This document shows positions 6,118-15,342 of a stretch of DNA of 62,662 nucleotides, in pieces. Made by a program: the position numbers and the translations under genes. The notes below the pieces were generated by a model. That model was not told where the DNA came from. It saw nothing but the letters and a program-made list of their open reading frames with translations, and did not search any database. Each line of letters begins with the position of its first letter. Position 1 is the stretch's first letter. This DNA comes from a virus. The stretch is taken from IMG/VR virus record IMGVR_UViG_3300032304_002568, positions 1-62,662 of that record. One strand, written 5' to 3'.

Positions 6118-8351
6118 AGTTTCCTTTGAAGAAGTCTTTATTGGTTTACCATGGCACGAATACGAAGAGCGGCCTTGGTCAAAAAAGCGGATTCTATCCG
6201 GGGACTTATACATCAAAGAGCAAGGAAGTCGCCCAAGGGTTTGGAGAAAACGTAGAAACATTACAGGTTGATTCCTCCAAGATTTTCCCGCTTGCGGATG
6301 CTGATGATCTCAAGCGGAAAGCCTCGAAGGCGGGATTTGGTTTTCATGGGGCAAATGGACGAAGCGAAGCGAATTACCTTAAGTCGCATGGATATATCGG
6401 TATGGCGCGTGGGAATGAAGTGATTCTGTTCCCTTTCAAGAAGCAAAGTGTTCGCTCCTACATAGCAAAGAACCTCTCCGCGAAGTTGCGCTTGCGGGAG
6501 TTTGTTCGTGTGATGGGTGGGGCGGATATACCGGCGAGTATGTCGCAGATTCGCTCGGTGTGGCGCACATTCAAGAATGCTGCGCCTGGCAAGATCGTTC
6601 GTAGCACCACGCAGGGTTCGTCTTTTGGGCCTCGGGGCATGGTGGTTCAGAAGGCGGCGTCGGGAGCCAAGATCGATAGGGAGGCTTTGTTGGCGGGAGC
6701 GACGAATACGACGAACTACCCGATCACCAGTGCCTTGCATGAAGGGGGCCATGCGTTGTTCAACAAGGCTATGACAGGCTCCGCGAACCAGCAATTCCTG
6801 CCGCGACTCGGCAGGGGGCCGACACCGGAGAAGCACCCCTTGCGCGGCGTTCAGATCATGGCCAACGAGATCGGGGCGAATAACTCCGCTGTGCAAGTCT
6901 TGCGCGGGGCGGGAGTGAAGCAAGATGCCGTATCCGATTTTATGAAATTTCGCCAACGGGGTATCGATAGCCACATGAGGTCTGCCCGAGATCATGTCGC
7001 CGCCGCTCCGGTCGGCCTCACTCCCCAAAGGCACCAGGAGATCAAGGGAGCCTTTAACCGCTGGATCACGGATTGGAAAAGATCGCCAGCCAGCCCTAAT
7101 GCCAAGCTCAGCGTCGATGCTCCAGAGTTGGTGAAAAAGGATTTCGAGGCCGTGAAGCTGCGGTTGCGGGAATTGGCGCGTGGAGACTATGCGATTCCTG
7201 CGCTGGGGAAGATGCTGCGGGATCGTTCCATGTTGGAGGAGTTTCTGACAGGCAATCGTGGGCCGAAGATGGGGGATTTTAGGTCTTTTCGATGGGGGCC
7301 GCCGCTTGACCTCGGAGGCAAGGCACCGATCAGGGGTAAGACGGCGATCGTTCCGCTTCACGGGACTTGGGTTGGAACGGAGCCCGTTGTTGCCGTGATT
7401 AAAAACCAAGGCATGTTGAGGCAAGAATCCCGCGAGCAACTCGCCAAAATGCTTCGCAAAGGCCGCGCTGGCGGAGATGTGTATGAGGGCATAGACCGCA
7501 GGTTTTTCTCCGCGAAGCTGCGTTTGCGGGAACTGGCGCGGGGGGATTATGCGATTCCTGCGCTGGGGAAAATGCTGCGGGATCGTTCCATGTTGGAGGA
7601 GTTTCTGACAGGCAATCGTGGGCTGGGGGATTTGAGGGCTGGAAAATTAAGAGGATGGCATAATAATATAAGGCTTATTTCCCAGAAGCCGATTTTTGCA
7701 AGCAATTCTCGCATTGGTAATTTTACAGAGTCGGTAAACGATGCTGCTCGGAACTCAACTTTACGGGCAAGAGAAGGAGATGATTTTCTGCAAAAAGAGA
7801 CTCAAGCGAGAACTGCTGCACGGAATCAGTTGGCTAAAATTATACGCAAGGGGCGTTCTGGCGGTGATGTGTATGATGAGATAGATCGTGGAAAATTCTC
7901 TGGCCGTCTTGTTGGCGATCACGGTCTGTCTGCGAAGCTCCGCTTAATCGAGATGGGCTACACGAAGCCGGGGTTGCGGGATCGGATCAAGGCGCGGATT
8001 ATGGCGAGTGGTAAGGGTGGGCGGCCTGGGCAGTGGAGTGCGCGGAAGGCGCAACTCGTCGCGCAGGAGTATCGTGCCGAGGGCGGTGGCTATAAGGGCG
8101 GGAAGACGGAATCCCAAAAATCCCTTCGCAAGTGGACTCGTGAGAAATGGGGCACGCGATCTGGCAAGCCCAGCACGCAGGGGTCGGAAGCCACGGGCGA
8201 GCGGTATCTGCCTGAGTCTGCGAATAAATCCCTCAGCCCACAAGAGTATGGAGCCACGACCCGCGCCAAGCGCGAGGGCACTCGGCGGGGCGAGCAGTTT
8301 GTGCGACAGCCCGAGCGCATCGCCAAGAAAACAGCCAAGGAGCGTCAATGA
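6114..8351 (+). CDS. Modular polyvalent-type protein: ADP-ribosyltransferase-like, HExxH peptidase-like, duplicated module, DUF5872-like tail
   Basis: A 745-residue mosaic. Residues 1-117 resemble an H-Y-E type ADP-ribosyltransferase: YHGT at 12-15, GTYTSKSKEVAQGFG, and EVILFPFKKQSV near 108-115. After the tag SAKLRLREF, residues 140-340 hold a metallopeptidase-like domain with HEGGH at 209-213 and a downstream NEIGAN segment. A module is then present twice, starting KLRLRELARGDYAIPALGK; its first part is nearly identical at DNA level, 360 nt apart. The last 110 residues (KIRA-type basic region with GQWSARKAQLVAQEY and GGGYKGGKT) recall DUF5872, a family seen in phages and large viruses. Likely packaged or injected rather than structural; this is inference. 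Overlaps both neighbours. Confidence 0.65.
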   Translation: MKFPLKKSLLVYHGTNTKSGLGQKSGFYPGTYTSKSKEVAQGFGENVETLQVDSSKIFPLADADDLKRKASKAGFGFHGANGRSEANYLKSHGYIGMARGNEVILFPFKKQSVRSYIAKNLSAKLRLREFVRVMGGADIPASMSQIRSVWRTFKNAAPGKIVRSTTQGSSFGPRGMVVQKAASGAKIDREALLAGATNTTNYPITSALHEGGHALFNKAMTGSANQQFLPRLGRGPTPEKHPLRGVQIMANEIGANNSAVQVLRGAGVKQDAVSDFMKFRQRGIDSHMRSARDHVAAAPVGLTPQRHQEIKGAFNRWITDWKRSPASPNAKLSVDAPELVKKDFEAVKLRLRELARGDYAIPALGKMLRDRSMLEEFLTGNRGPKMGDFRSFRWGPPLDLGGKAPIRGKTAIVPLHGTWVGTEPVVAVIKNQGMLRQESREQLAKMLRKGRAGGDVYEGIDRRFFSAKLRLRELARGDYAIPALGKMLRDRSMLEEFLTGNRGLGDLRAGKLRGWHNNIRLISQKPIFASNSRIGNFTESVNDAARNSTLRAREGDDFLQKETQARTAARNQLAKIIRKGRSGGDVYDEIDRGKFSGRLVGDHGLSAKLRLIEMGYTKPGLRDRIKARIMASGKGGRPGQWSARKAQLVAQEYRAEGGGYKGGKTESQKSLRKWTREKWGTRSGKPSTQGSEATGERYLPESANKSLSPQEYGATTRAKREGTRRGEQFVRQPERIAKKTAKERQ
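7151..7622 (+). repeat. Two 112-nt direct copies, 360 nt apart, inside the modular gene
   Basis: Bases 7151-7262 and 7511-7622 are almost identical and code for the tag plus GDYAIPALGKMLRDRSMLEE and following residues. The offset is exactly 120 codons. A diverged third copy lies at about 10621-10731 in the next large gene. The sequences after each copy differ but share a QLAK-(M/I)-(L/I)-RKGR end. Confidence 0.9.
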
Positions 8352-8611
8352 GTAGCCGAGCAGGAGAAAATTCGTTAAAAGGGTCTGGTTGCTTGTCTTT
8401 TGGGCAGGCGGGGAAGAGGCGGAAGTATCTCACGCAGGAGGAACAGGAACAGATTTGGATGGAGCATCTCAAGAAGGATATGGAGCGCGCTGAAGAATAC
8501 TTCTGGCGGCAGACGCCCGAGCGGCGGCGGGCGCGGGATATCTACCTGGAGACGCACAAGGGATTTGGAAATAGAGACTTTATTTTTGGAAGGGGAAAAA
8601 ACGATGAGTGA
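8348..8611 (+). CDS. Hypothetical small charged protein
   Basis: An 87-residue protein whose ATG overlaps the preceding TGA by 4 nt and whose end overlaps the next start by 8 nt. It has a basic, Glu-rich helical middle (LTQEEQEQIWMEHLKKD). No family is recognised. The tight coupling suggests co-production with the large proteins on both sides. Confidence 0.6.
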   Translation: MSSRAGENSLKGSGCLSFGQAGKRRKYLTQEEQEQIWMEHLKKDMERAEEYFWRQTPERRRARDIYLETHKGFGNRDFIFGRGKNDE

Positions 8612-11600
8612 GTTCATTCGCAAAGCAATCGAGAAAACAATTATTTTGAAGAAGAAGCCGCATCTCAAGCCACCTGCATCGAGTGGCGTGAATGTGGTGG
8701 GTCAGCACCGCACGCGCCAAGCCTTGCGTCGGTATCTGCGCGAGGCGAATCCCGAGCAGGCACATCGCTGGCCAGAGCTTCCCGATATCGAGGATAATGG
8801 GCAGTTGAGGCTGTTGACGCGAGGGCGGCTGGGTATGAGGCTCAAAGAATTTCGCTATTATCAACCTCCTGGTGGTTATTACGGAAATCCTTACGATAAG
8901 GATTTTGCTCAGGAGAGGCAGAAAGAGCGACGCAATGGGTTGATCAAAGCGGGCATCGTCGGCGCGGGTTTGCTGGGTGGTGGAGCTTTGCTGGGCCGTG
9001 GTTTGTATAAGGTGGGAAAAAGCGGAGCCGTGCGTCGAGCCGAGGATCTGGCCGAGGAAATCTCCAAGCTGCGCGCCAGTAAGGCCGCTGCCAATGTCGG
9101 GAATGTCGCCCCCGCTCCGCGTGGTCGCCCGAAGACCGTCGTTCAGCCTGCTCCGCAGACACCGCAGGCTCAGACGCCTACCCCTACGCCGCCGCCACAG
9201 ACGCCGCCTCCCTCTGCACCGCCCACACCGCCGACAGGCAAAAAGACCACGCCAAAAAAGATGGTCGAAAATTTGAATCAGTCAGGCGAATTACCCGCAG
9301 GTGCCGCCGCCGCCGAGATCGATGAGATCACTGCAGCGGCAGCAGAAGCAGCCAGGCCGCCGCGCAAGCTCACGGCAAGGCAGCAAAAATTAGCGAACCG
9401 GCAGGCTAAAGTCGCCAAATTCGCGGCCGCTCAATCTGGAGGGACGGCCTCCGTGCCGTCCCCTGCTCCCGCAGCGCCGCCTGCAGTCGTTCCGAAGCCT
9501 GATTATAAGCGCCCGAGGGCACCCGTTGGCGGTTGGTTCGGTGGTCCGCCCGATGCTCCGAGCACTGCCGCGCCCAAGCCTCCAGTCAAGACCCAAGCTC
9601 CAGCCAAACCCGTCGCAAGCGCGACGGATCAGGAGTTTTGGGAGAAAAAAGGCGTCGGCAAAGTGCCGCTCACGGGAACGCCCGAGCAGAACGCCGCCCT
9701 GCGCAAAAAACTGGAAGACACTCATGCCGCTGGGGGGTTCAATGGCAAGGTCGCTGCCGATGTGATCGATGAGGCGCGAGCTTCGCTGAAACCGAAATCC
9801 GATTTTCCAGAGGGACTCAGCGATAAACTTCGTGCGGCAGGGAAGGAAAACAATCCGAAGCCTAAAGGTAAGAAAAAGTCCAAGGCCAAAAAACAGGATG
9901 CCGATGAGGCTGACGATCTCGATGATTTGGATGAGGCTGACGACATCAATGAACCGGATGCCTCGGCGGAAGAAGCCGATTGGGAAGCAAAGCTAAAGGA
10001 GAATCCTCAAGTGCGCGCCAAGAAGTCTGCCGCAAAGTCAGATTCCAAAAAGCCTGCCGCAAAAGCTGCTGCTACCAAGCCTGCCGCGAAACCCAAGAAA
10101 GGTAAAAAAGAGGCGGCTCCGCTTTCTTTTGCCGAAAGGATCGCTGCCAAGGTCAAGGCGAAGCGCGACAAAAAGAATGGCAAGAATCTCTCGGCACTCT
10201 TGCGCCGTGTGCGCTATTTCAATCAATTTCAAACCGACGAGGCGGGCATCCCGCTGACAGGGCGCGTGGCGAGGGATCGCTTCGTGAAGAAGCTCCGTGA
10301 TGAGGACTTGGATCGCCGCGATGCGAATATCCTTCGTGCCGGTGGCGCGGGTGCGCTGGCGGGGCTTATGGCTCGTGGCCGCATCGGCGCGAGCAAGCGC
10401 GCACTCATCGGGGCTGGTGCTGGCGGACTCGGCGTAATTGGCATCCGTGCCCTCACGAATAACGACCGCGACATCTACGGCGAGCGGGATCGCGGCAGCA
10501 AGCGCGCGGAGCTGCTCCCTGCTGTGGGTGGACTCGGCGCAGCGGCATGGCTGGCGGGTAAGCGGCTGAAGGCGTTTGCGAGGAAGTTTAACCACGGAGG
10601 ACACGGAGAGCACGGAGGAGGGTTGAAGGAGTTTGCTCGCGGCAAGTATGCCATTCCGGCTCTTGGGAAAATGCTGAAAGATCAGTCGTTGCTGGAGGAG
10701 TTTGTGTCTGGGCAGCGCGGGCCGAAATTGGGAGATTTGGATATTTCAAAAGACTTGAGGATAAAACTTGCGGGGAATCCCAAATTGGCGCGAAGCATGG
10801 CCAAAAAGAATACTCTCCTTGGCCCAGGTCGCCTCACTCATGCAAACACTGACGCTCGAAACTGGGCGGCCGATGCTTTGCGGAGGGGCAGGAAGGGCGA
10901 TCAAATCCTTACGCCGGAAAATCACATTCGTATAACGGCAAGGAGTTTCTCTCCGACTCATGGAAGTGTTACCTTAAAGAGTCCCAGGACTTATATTCAA
11001 TGGCCTCCAAGAAATCTGGAATCAACTGATCTTGCTGCCCGTCTGCGCGGCGTGAAGAACTTTGACGACTACCGGCTCTATTATTTCAAGGGGCGGAATA
11101 CGGGCATTGCCGCGCGGAGTGCGGAGGAGGCTCGTAAAAAGAAGAAGCGGGGCGGCGATGAGTTGGTGGCCGTGCGGACACCGAGCGATTCCGAGCGCGG
11201 CCAGATGGCGCGTGGCGTGTGGGTGCGGACTCGGCGCGATGGGAAGTCGCCTGGGCAGTCCCGCTACGGCAAGGGCCGTGGGCAGGGGCCAGCGCGGAAG
11301 AGCCTTTCTGCAAGATTTGACCACAGAGGACACGGAGGACACGGAGAGATTTCAGGGAAACTGCGGGAGCTTGCGTGGATCTCGGTAAAAACAGATCGGG
11401 TTTCGGCAGATCATGCTGCAGCCAGAAGGGCGATTATAGAAAAATACGGCAAGCCGCAGGTGGAAGCGCGCGATCCGGGTATCGCCGTAGAAAGGAAAGA
11501 CGGCCCTTCTATCTTCGCATCCATGAACAACCCTGATTCGCCATTCTATGTGCCTCCAGAAAAAAGAGAAGAGCGACGCCTGCGCGCAAAAGAATGGCAC

Positions 11601-13196
11601 AGAATAAATCGTCTCCGCCATCTGGCTTCACGCAAGGAGTCCAACCTGGCCTCCCGTCTTCGCGCCGTGAGATATTTTGAAAAAAACAACAAGCGGGACA
11701 AGCGTGGCATGAACCCCTATGTGGGTGCTGCGCTCTCGGGCTTTGGCAGCGGTGCGGCGCTTGGCTCTCTGGCGCTCTTGCGGCGCGGGGCGACATTCCG
11801 TGGCGCGGCGAAGACGGCGGGCAAGCTGGGGTTGGCCTCAGCGGGTATCGTGGGCGGCGGGGCATTGCTCGGCAGCAAGATCGTGGGCGATCCGCGTAAG
11901 GAGGAGTCCGCTCCCTTTATGAAGCGGGCGGCGATCGGCGGCACGCTGGTGGGTGCAGGCGCAGGACTCGGCGGGGCATTGCTGCTTCGCCGCACGAGTG
12001 GCGGCGCACGGGCGCTGGTGGCGGCATCCAAGAAGAGCGAGCCATTTTCACGGCCTGCCATGTGGCTGCGCAAGGCTCCGCTGGCGGGAGCGGCAGGCAT
12101 CGGGGCCGTGGGCGGCGCGCTCTATGGCGGCGGCATGGGACTCGATGAGGGCCAGCAAGTGGACTCGATCCGCAATCTAAGAAAAGATATGAAAAAGTTT
12201 TCAGTTGGCAGTTTTCAGTTTTCAGGCAAGCGGCTGCGGGAGTTTTCCGCGAAGCTGCGGTTCTTTGGCCGTGGCGACCAAGCGCGGTGGGATGCCCGCA
12301 AGGGCGGTGGCGTAGGGGTCAACGAAGACTCGCAATTTGCAAATGTGGGTTGGGGTTGGGCGACAGACCGCCCGATGTATATCCCTAAGAGGAACAGCCA
12401 GGGCCGTGTCGAGAAAGATCCCGATACTGGCGATACGATCCGTATGAAATGGGATCCGAACTCGGGTCAGCTCTGGAACTCGATAGCCCGCGAGGCGAAA
12501 AATAAGCGCGTCACGGTGCAGCGCGGCGGTCGGCTCACGAGAGACGCGGCGGCAGTCATCCAAGGCAAGGAACGCGAGCGCGATGCCAGCGGGCGCATCA
12601 AGAAGCGTGAGTGGGAGAAGAGCTGGTTCCACAACAAGGCCACCGAGATCGGCATGACAGCGGCGGGATTGGGCGGACTCGCCACCGTGCGCTATGCCAA
12701 TAACAACCCGGATACCAAGATCGGCAAGGCCTACACAAATACCCAGGCAAGCCTTCGCGCTACGAAGGATGGCCTCTCGGAGATCGGTGGGAACATTTTG
12801 AAAGGCCTCACCAAAGTCACCGCGAAAAGAGCATTCTCCGCGAAGCTCAAGAAGCTCCGCGAACTCGATGCGATCGCGGAATACGAGGGCTGGGATGTCC
12901 GTGATCCGCGTGGCCGCTCGGCCCGTGTCTTCGCCCCCGGCAGCCGCAAGCGCGAACGCCGCCAGAAGGAATGGCATGAGAAGACGGAAAACGAGCGCAA
13001 GCTCTGGAAGGCAGGCATCGCCGCAGGCGTGCTCGGCGGCGCAGGAGCCATGCTCGTCGGCCAACGCCTCGTCTCCGGCAAGTCGCTCATCCCCTCGCGG
13101 TTTCTCAAGAAAAAGCCGATCGACCCAAGCAAGTTTGCGGACGCGCCACCCTCAGCAAAAGAAGCCGACGAAATCTTAAAAAGGTTCAACAAATGA
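8604..13196 (+). CDS. Giant modular protein (1,530 residues) with tag repeats and glycine-rich membrane-like segments
   Basis: I chose the ATG at 8604, preceded by GGAAGGGG, giving MSEFIRKAIEK; the open frame runs further upstream but overlaps another gene. In order it has a basic N-terminus with MRLKEFRYY, a glycine-rich hydrophobic stretch, a long Pro/Ala linker (residues about 170-290), a Lys/Ala-rich acidic-basic region, and then alternating modules. Each module is introduced by an LREL/LKEF/LRAVRYF tag and often contains a Gly/Ala hydrophobic hairpin (for example AGIVGGGALLGSKIV). Two 9-mer repeats and one heptamer repeat are translated within it just before tags. No catalytic motif is recognised. 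The membrane-like segments fit a protein ejected with DNA that enters or crosses the host membrane, but this is inference. Confidence 0.6.
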   Translation: MSEFIRKAIEKTIILKKKPHLKPPASSGVNVVGQHRTRQALRRYLREANPEQAHRWPELPDIEDNGQLRLLTRGRLGMRLKEFRYYQPPGGYYGNPYDKDFAQERQKERRNGLIKAGIVGAGLLGGGALLGRGLYKVGKSGAVRRAEDLAEEISKLRASKAAANVGNVAPAPRGRPKTVVQPAPQTPQAQTPTPTPPPQTPPPSAPPTPPTGKKTTPKKMVENLNQSGELPAGAAAAEIDEITAAAAEAARPPRKLTARQQKLANRQAKVAKFAAAQSGGTASVPSPAPAAPPAVVPKPDYKRPRAPVGGWFGGPPDAPSTAAPKPPVKTQAPAKPVASATDQEFWEKKGVGKVPLTGTPEQNAALRKKLEDTHAAGGFNGKVAADVIDEARASLKPKSDFPEGLSDKLRAAGKENNPKPKGKKKSKAKKQDADEADDLDDLDEADDINEPDASAEEADWEAKLKENPQVRAKKSAAKSDSKKPAAKAAATKPAAKPKKGKKEAAPLSFAERIAAKVKAKRDKKNGKNLSALLRRVRYFNQFQTDEAGIPLTGRVARDRFVKKLRDEDLDRRDANILRAGGAGALAGLMARGRIGASKRALIGAGAGGLGVIGIRALTNNDRDIYGERDRGSKRAELLPAVGGLGAAAWLAGKRLKAFARKFNHGGHGEHGGGLKEFARGKYAIPALGKMLKDQSLLEEFVSGQRGPKLGDLDISKDLRIKLAGNPKLARSMAKKNTLLGPGRLTHANTDARNWAADALRRGRKGDQILTPENHIRITARSFSPTHGSVTLKSPRTYIQWPPRNLESTDLAARLRGVKNFDDYRLYYFKGRNTGIAARSAEEARKKKKRGGDELVAVRTPSDSERGQMARGVWVRTRRDGKSPGQSRYGKGRGQGPARKSLSARFDHRGHGGHGEISGKLRELAWISVKTDRVSADHAAARRAIIEKYGKPQVEARDPGIAVERKDGPSIFASMNNPDSPFYVPPEKREERRLRAKEWHRINRLRHLASRKESNLASRLRAVRYFEKNNKRDKRGMNPYVGAALSGFGSGAALGSLALLRRGATFRGAAKTAGKLGLASAGIVGGGALLGSKIVGDPRKEESAPFMKRAAIGGTLVGAGAGLGGALLLRRTSGGARALVAASKKSEPFSRPAMWLRKAPLAGAAGIGAVGGALYGGGMGLDEGQQVDSIRNLRKDMKKFSVGSFQFSGKRLREFSAKLRFFGRGDQARWDARKGGGVGVNEDSQFANVGWGWATDRPMYIPKRNSQGRVEKDPDTGDTIRMKWDPNSGQLWNSIAREAKNKRVTVQRGGRLTRDAAAVIQGKERERDASGRIKKREWEKSWFHNKATEIGMTAAGLGGLATVRYANNNPDTKIGKAYTNTQASLRATKDGLSEIGGNILKGLTKVTAKRAFSAKLKKLRELDAIAEYEGWDVRDPRGRSARVFAPGSRKRERRQKEWHEKTENERKLWKAGIAAGVLGGAGAMLVGQRLVSGKSLIPSRFLKKKPIDPSKFADAPPSAKEADEILKRFNK
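10586..10621 (+). repeat. 9-mer repeat in frame inside the giant gene
   Basis: Read as KFNHGGHGEHGG and followed directly by GLKEFARGKYA, a tag plus the diverged third copy of the duplicated module. Confidence 0.85.
11316..11348 (+). repeat. 9-mer repeat in frame inside the giant gene
   Basis: Read as ARFDHRGHGGHGE and followed directly by ISGKLRELAWISV, again a repeat placed just before a tag. Confidence 0.85.
12197..12229 (+). repeat. Heptamer (TTTTCAG) repeat in frame inside the giant gene
   Basis: Four 7-base units, one varied (TTGGCAG), are translated as SVGSFQFS and are followed directly by GKRLREFSAKLRFF. This is a different repeat family in the same kind of place, before a tag. Confidence 0.75.
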
Positions 13197-13208
13197 AACC
13201 GGGTCGCT

Positions 13209-13239
13209 GCTTAAAACTTAATTCTTAAAACTTAAAAAA
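13209..13239 (+). repeat. Heptamer CTTAAAA repeat before a small gene
   Basis: Tandem CTTAAAA units with variants fill the short gap before the ATG at 13240. Similar runs lie at 13534-13562, 22632-22663 and 23657-23689, always between genes. Confidence 0.8.
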
Positions 13240-13536
13240 ATGAAAGCGGCACACATTATCGAAAAATTGAAGGCGTTGGCCGGGGCGAATGATTTGCGCC
13301 AGGCAAGGTCAGCGACGGGTGCCCTGCGTGAGCAGTTGGGGCGATTCCACAAGGGGAACGCAGCGAGTTACTGGCGGAATCGCCTGGATGATATTGGAGG
13401 CATCGAGGGTCTCCACATGGCGCGTTCCCGTAAGATCGGGCGACTGGGTGTGGTCGGCGCAGTGACCGCAGGCGGGATCGCTGGTGCGGGTGGGTATGCC
13501 GCGGGTCGCTCCAAAAGCACGCAAGGCGACTCTTAA
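13240..13536 (+). CDS. Small protein with C-terminal glycine-rich hydrophobic segment
   Basis: A 98-residue protein: a helical N-terminal half (MKAAHIIEKLKALAG), then a Gly/Ala-rich hydrophobic stretch near residues 68-90 (VVGAVTAGGIAGAGGYAAG) that could enter a membrane. The same type of segment is found in the large neighbouring modular proteins. CTTAAAA repeats flank it on both sides and no classical ribosome-binding site is visible. Function unknown. Confidence 0.6.
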   Translation: MKAAHIIEKLKALAGANDLRQARSATGALREQLGRFHKGNAASYWRNRLDDIGGIEGLHMARSRKIGRLGVVGAVTAGGIAGAGGYAAGRSKSTQGDS

Positions 13537-13562
13537 AACTTAATTCTTAAAACTTAAAACTT
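13534..13562 (+). repeat. Heptamer CTTAAAA repeat before the 592-residue gene
   Basis: Second intergenic run of CTTAAAA-type units, ending one base before the ATG at 13564. Confidence 0.8.
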
Positions 13563-13563
13563 C

Positions 13564-15342
13564 ATGGACTCAAGACCACGCAACAACAACGGCCAATTCG
13601 CTCCCGATGAAATGAGCGGCGTAGATGCCAACACCACCTCTGCGGCCTACAACCCCCAGATCATCGAGGCCCGCAAGGCGACCCTCGCGGAGAAACTTCG
13701 CCGGGCCGTCGGGATTCGCCGTGGCGTGGAGGAAAGCGTGCCGCAAGAGCAAAGGGTTCTTTCCAGGTTTAACCACGGAGGACACGGAGAGCACGGAGGG
13801 GTGAGGGAGTTTTCGATTCTTAATAAATTTTCCAACCTCACCGGCATGGCGCAGATCAAGGCCGGGCGCGAAGCGTTGGGTGCGGCAAAATACAACAGGA
13901 GCCTTAGGGATGCTTATCGAGAAAGTGCCATCAAGGAAGCCAAGTATCCCTACCATGATGCTGATCTTAGGTATAGGCTTGAGAGCAGTGCGAGGCATGC
14001 CGCGATAGAGAGAGGCTTTTATGCTAAGAATGATGTGCGGCGAGCCAGAAAACTCATCAATGAAGGAGTGCGCCGCCGTAACATTTCGATTGGCGTCGGC
14101 GCAGGCGTGGTGGGTGCTGGCGCGGGGGCTGGGTATCTTGCGACGCGCGAGAAAGGCCTCTCCGCGAAGCTCCGCTTGCGCGAGTTGGCGGATATTTCGA
14201 TTGGGACGGCAAAAAAAGTTTTGCGGGAAATCCGGGCGGGGAACCCTGGGTTAAGGATTTTTCGCCCTGAATCAAGCCCTATGATGGCGCAGTATATATC
14301 GCCTCATACATCGAAAAAAATGATCAAAGCGGCAAGAGAGCAGATTGTCGATTTCCAGCCGCATGGACGGGATTTTAAGCTCGCGCCAAATAGCATGATT
14401 GTTCCAAGGGATGTGGCTCGTCGTGATCCAGACCTCAAGGAGCATGTCGAGGATATGAAGAAAATGGTCCTTTCAAGTATCCCTAAGAAATTAGTTCCGA
14501 TTCAGCAAGCCGCATACAAGAAAGCAGAATCACTCAATTCGCCTGTCGGCATGGCTCTGCATGAGGCGGGGCACGCCACCATGCCCGAGAGTGTGTCTAA
14601 AAACATTTCTAAGCTTCAGCAAGCTGCCGCAAAGAATGGCGGGATTTCCATGACGGATCCATATTTCAAGACGGGAATCGATGAGGAGTATAGAGCGAAC
14701 CGTGAGGTTCTTAATAAGATAAAACAGCACGGGACGCCACAAGAGGCTGATAGCTGGAGGAAACGCTCGCAGGATCAGATTAAAATTGGGTATCGCGCTC
14801 CAGTTTTTAATGCCGCGATGATGCAAGAAGCATCTCCAGAAGAGCTTGAAAAAGCCATGGCTGGTTTAGCGCCGTTGTCTTTGAAGCGGCGTGTATTGCA
14901 GAAGTATCCACACATTCGCAAACAGCAACTCTCCGCCAAGCTCCGCTTGCGCGAGTTGGCGCGGCAGGCGGCTTATGATCCCTATGCGGTGCAGGCGCAG
15001 CCTGCGGAGCCGTGGCAGGCAGGCAGAGATTTTCGTAATGCAGCGCTCGGGATCGGGGCTTTGGGTGCTGGTGGAGGCGTGGCCTATGCAGGGTTTCGCG
15101 GAGCGCAGGCGGCCAAGAGCGCGCAGACACTCACGGATGATGCGCTCAAGACCTCGGGCGAGGCTCGCAAGGCGGCTCGCTCGGCGAGGGTTGCGGCAGC
15201 GCGGGTAAATCGTGCTGGCAAGGTGATCAAAACGCAACTCACGACCTTCCCGACTTTCAAGAAGGTGGCTTCCAAGATTTTTGAAGAGGATTTGCAAGGT
15301 CTCAAGGAACTGGCGGCTCGGAGCGTGGAGTTGAACTCATGA
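13564..15342 (+). CDS. Modular protein with HExxH metallopeptidase-like domain
   Basis: A 592-residue protein. It begins MDSRPRNNNGQFAPDE, a flexible opening of the kind seen on phage head proteins. A 9-mer repeat is read as FNHGGHGEHGG before VREFSIL. After SAKLRLRELAD comes a peptidase-like domain with HEAGH at residues 333-337 and a downstream DEEYRANREVL segment; the protein at 6114 has the matching pair HEGGH and NEIGAN, so the two domains are probably homologous and Glu may be the third zinc ligand. After another SAKLRLRELAR comes a Gly-rich hydrophobic segment, a helical region, and a C-terminal LKELAARSVEL. Overlaps the next gene by 4 nt. Confidence 0.65.
   Translation: MDSRPRNNNGQFAPDEMSGVDANTTSAAYNPQIIEARKATLAEKLRRAVGIRRGVEESVPQEQRVLSRFNHGGHGEHGGVREFSILNKFSNLTGMAQIKAGREALGAAKYNRSLRDAYRESAIKEAKYPYHDADLRYRLESSARHAAIERGFYAKNDVRRARKLINEGVRRRNISIGVGAGVVGAGAGAGYLATREKGLSAKLRLRELADISIGTAKKVLREIRAGNPGLRIFRPESSPMMAQYISPHTSKKMIKAAREQIVDFQPHGRDFKLAPNSMIVPRDVARRDPDLKEHVEDMKKMVLSSIPKKLVPIQQAAYKKAESLNSPVGMALHEAGHATMPESVSKNISKLQQAAAKNGGISMTDPYFKTGIDEEYRANREVLNKIKQHGTPQEADSWRKRSQDQIKIGYRAPVFNAAMMQEASPEELEKAMAGLAPLSLKRRVLQKYPHIRKQQLSAKLRLRELARQAAYDPYAVQAQPAEPWQAGRDFRNAALGIGALGAGGGVAYAGFRGAQAAKSAQTLTDDALKTSGEARKAARSARVAAARVNRAGKVIKTQLTTFPTFKKVASKIFEEDLQGLKELAARSVELNS
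13768..13801 (+). repeat. 9-mer repeat in frame inside the peptidase-like gene
   Basis: Read as RFNHGGHGEHGG and followed at once by VREFSILNKF. DNA sequence is nearly the same as the copy at 10586. Confidence 0.85.

Noticed and set aside
6261-7439. Long minus-strand open frame (392 codons)
   Set aside because: It is antisense to the modular 745-residue gene with its HEGGH and tag motifs; a shadow caused by high GC.
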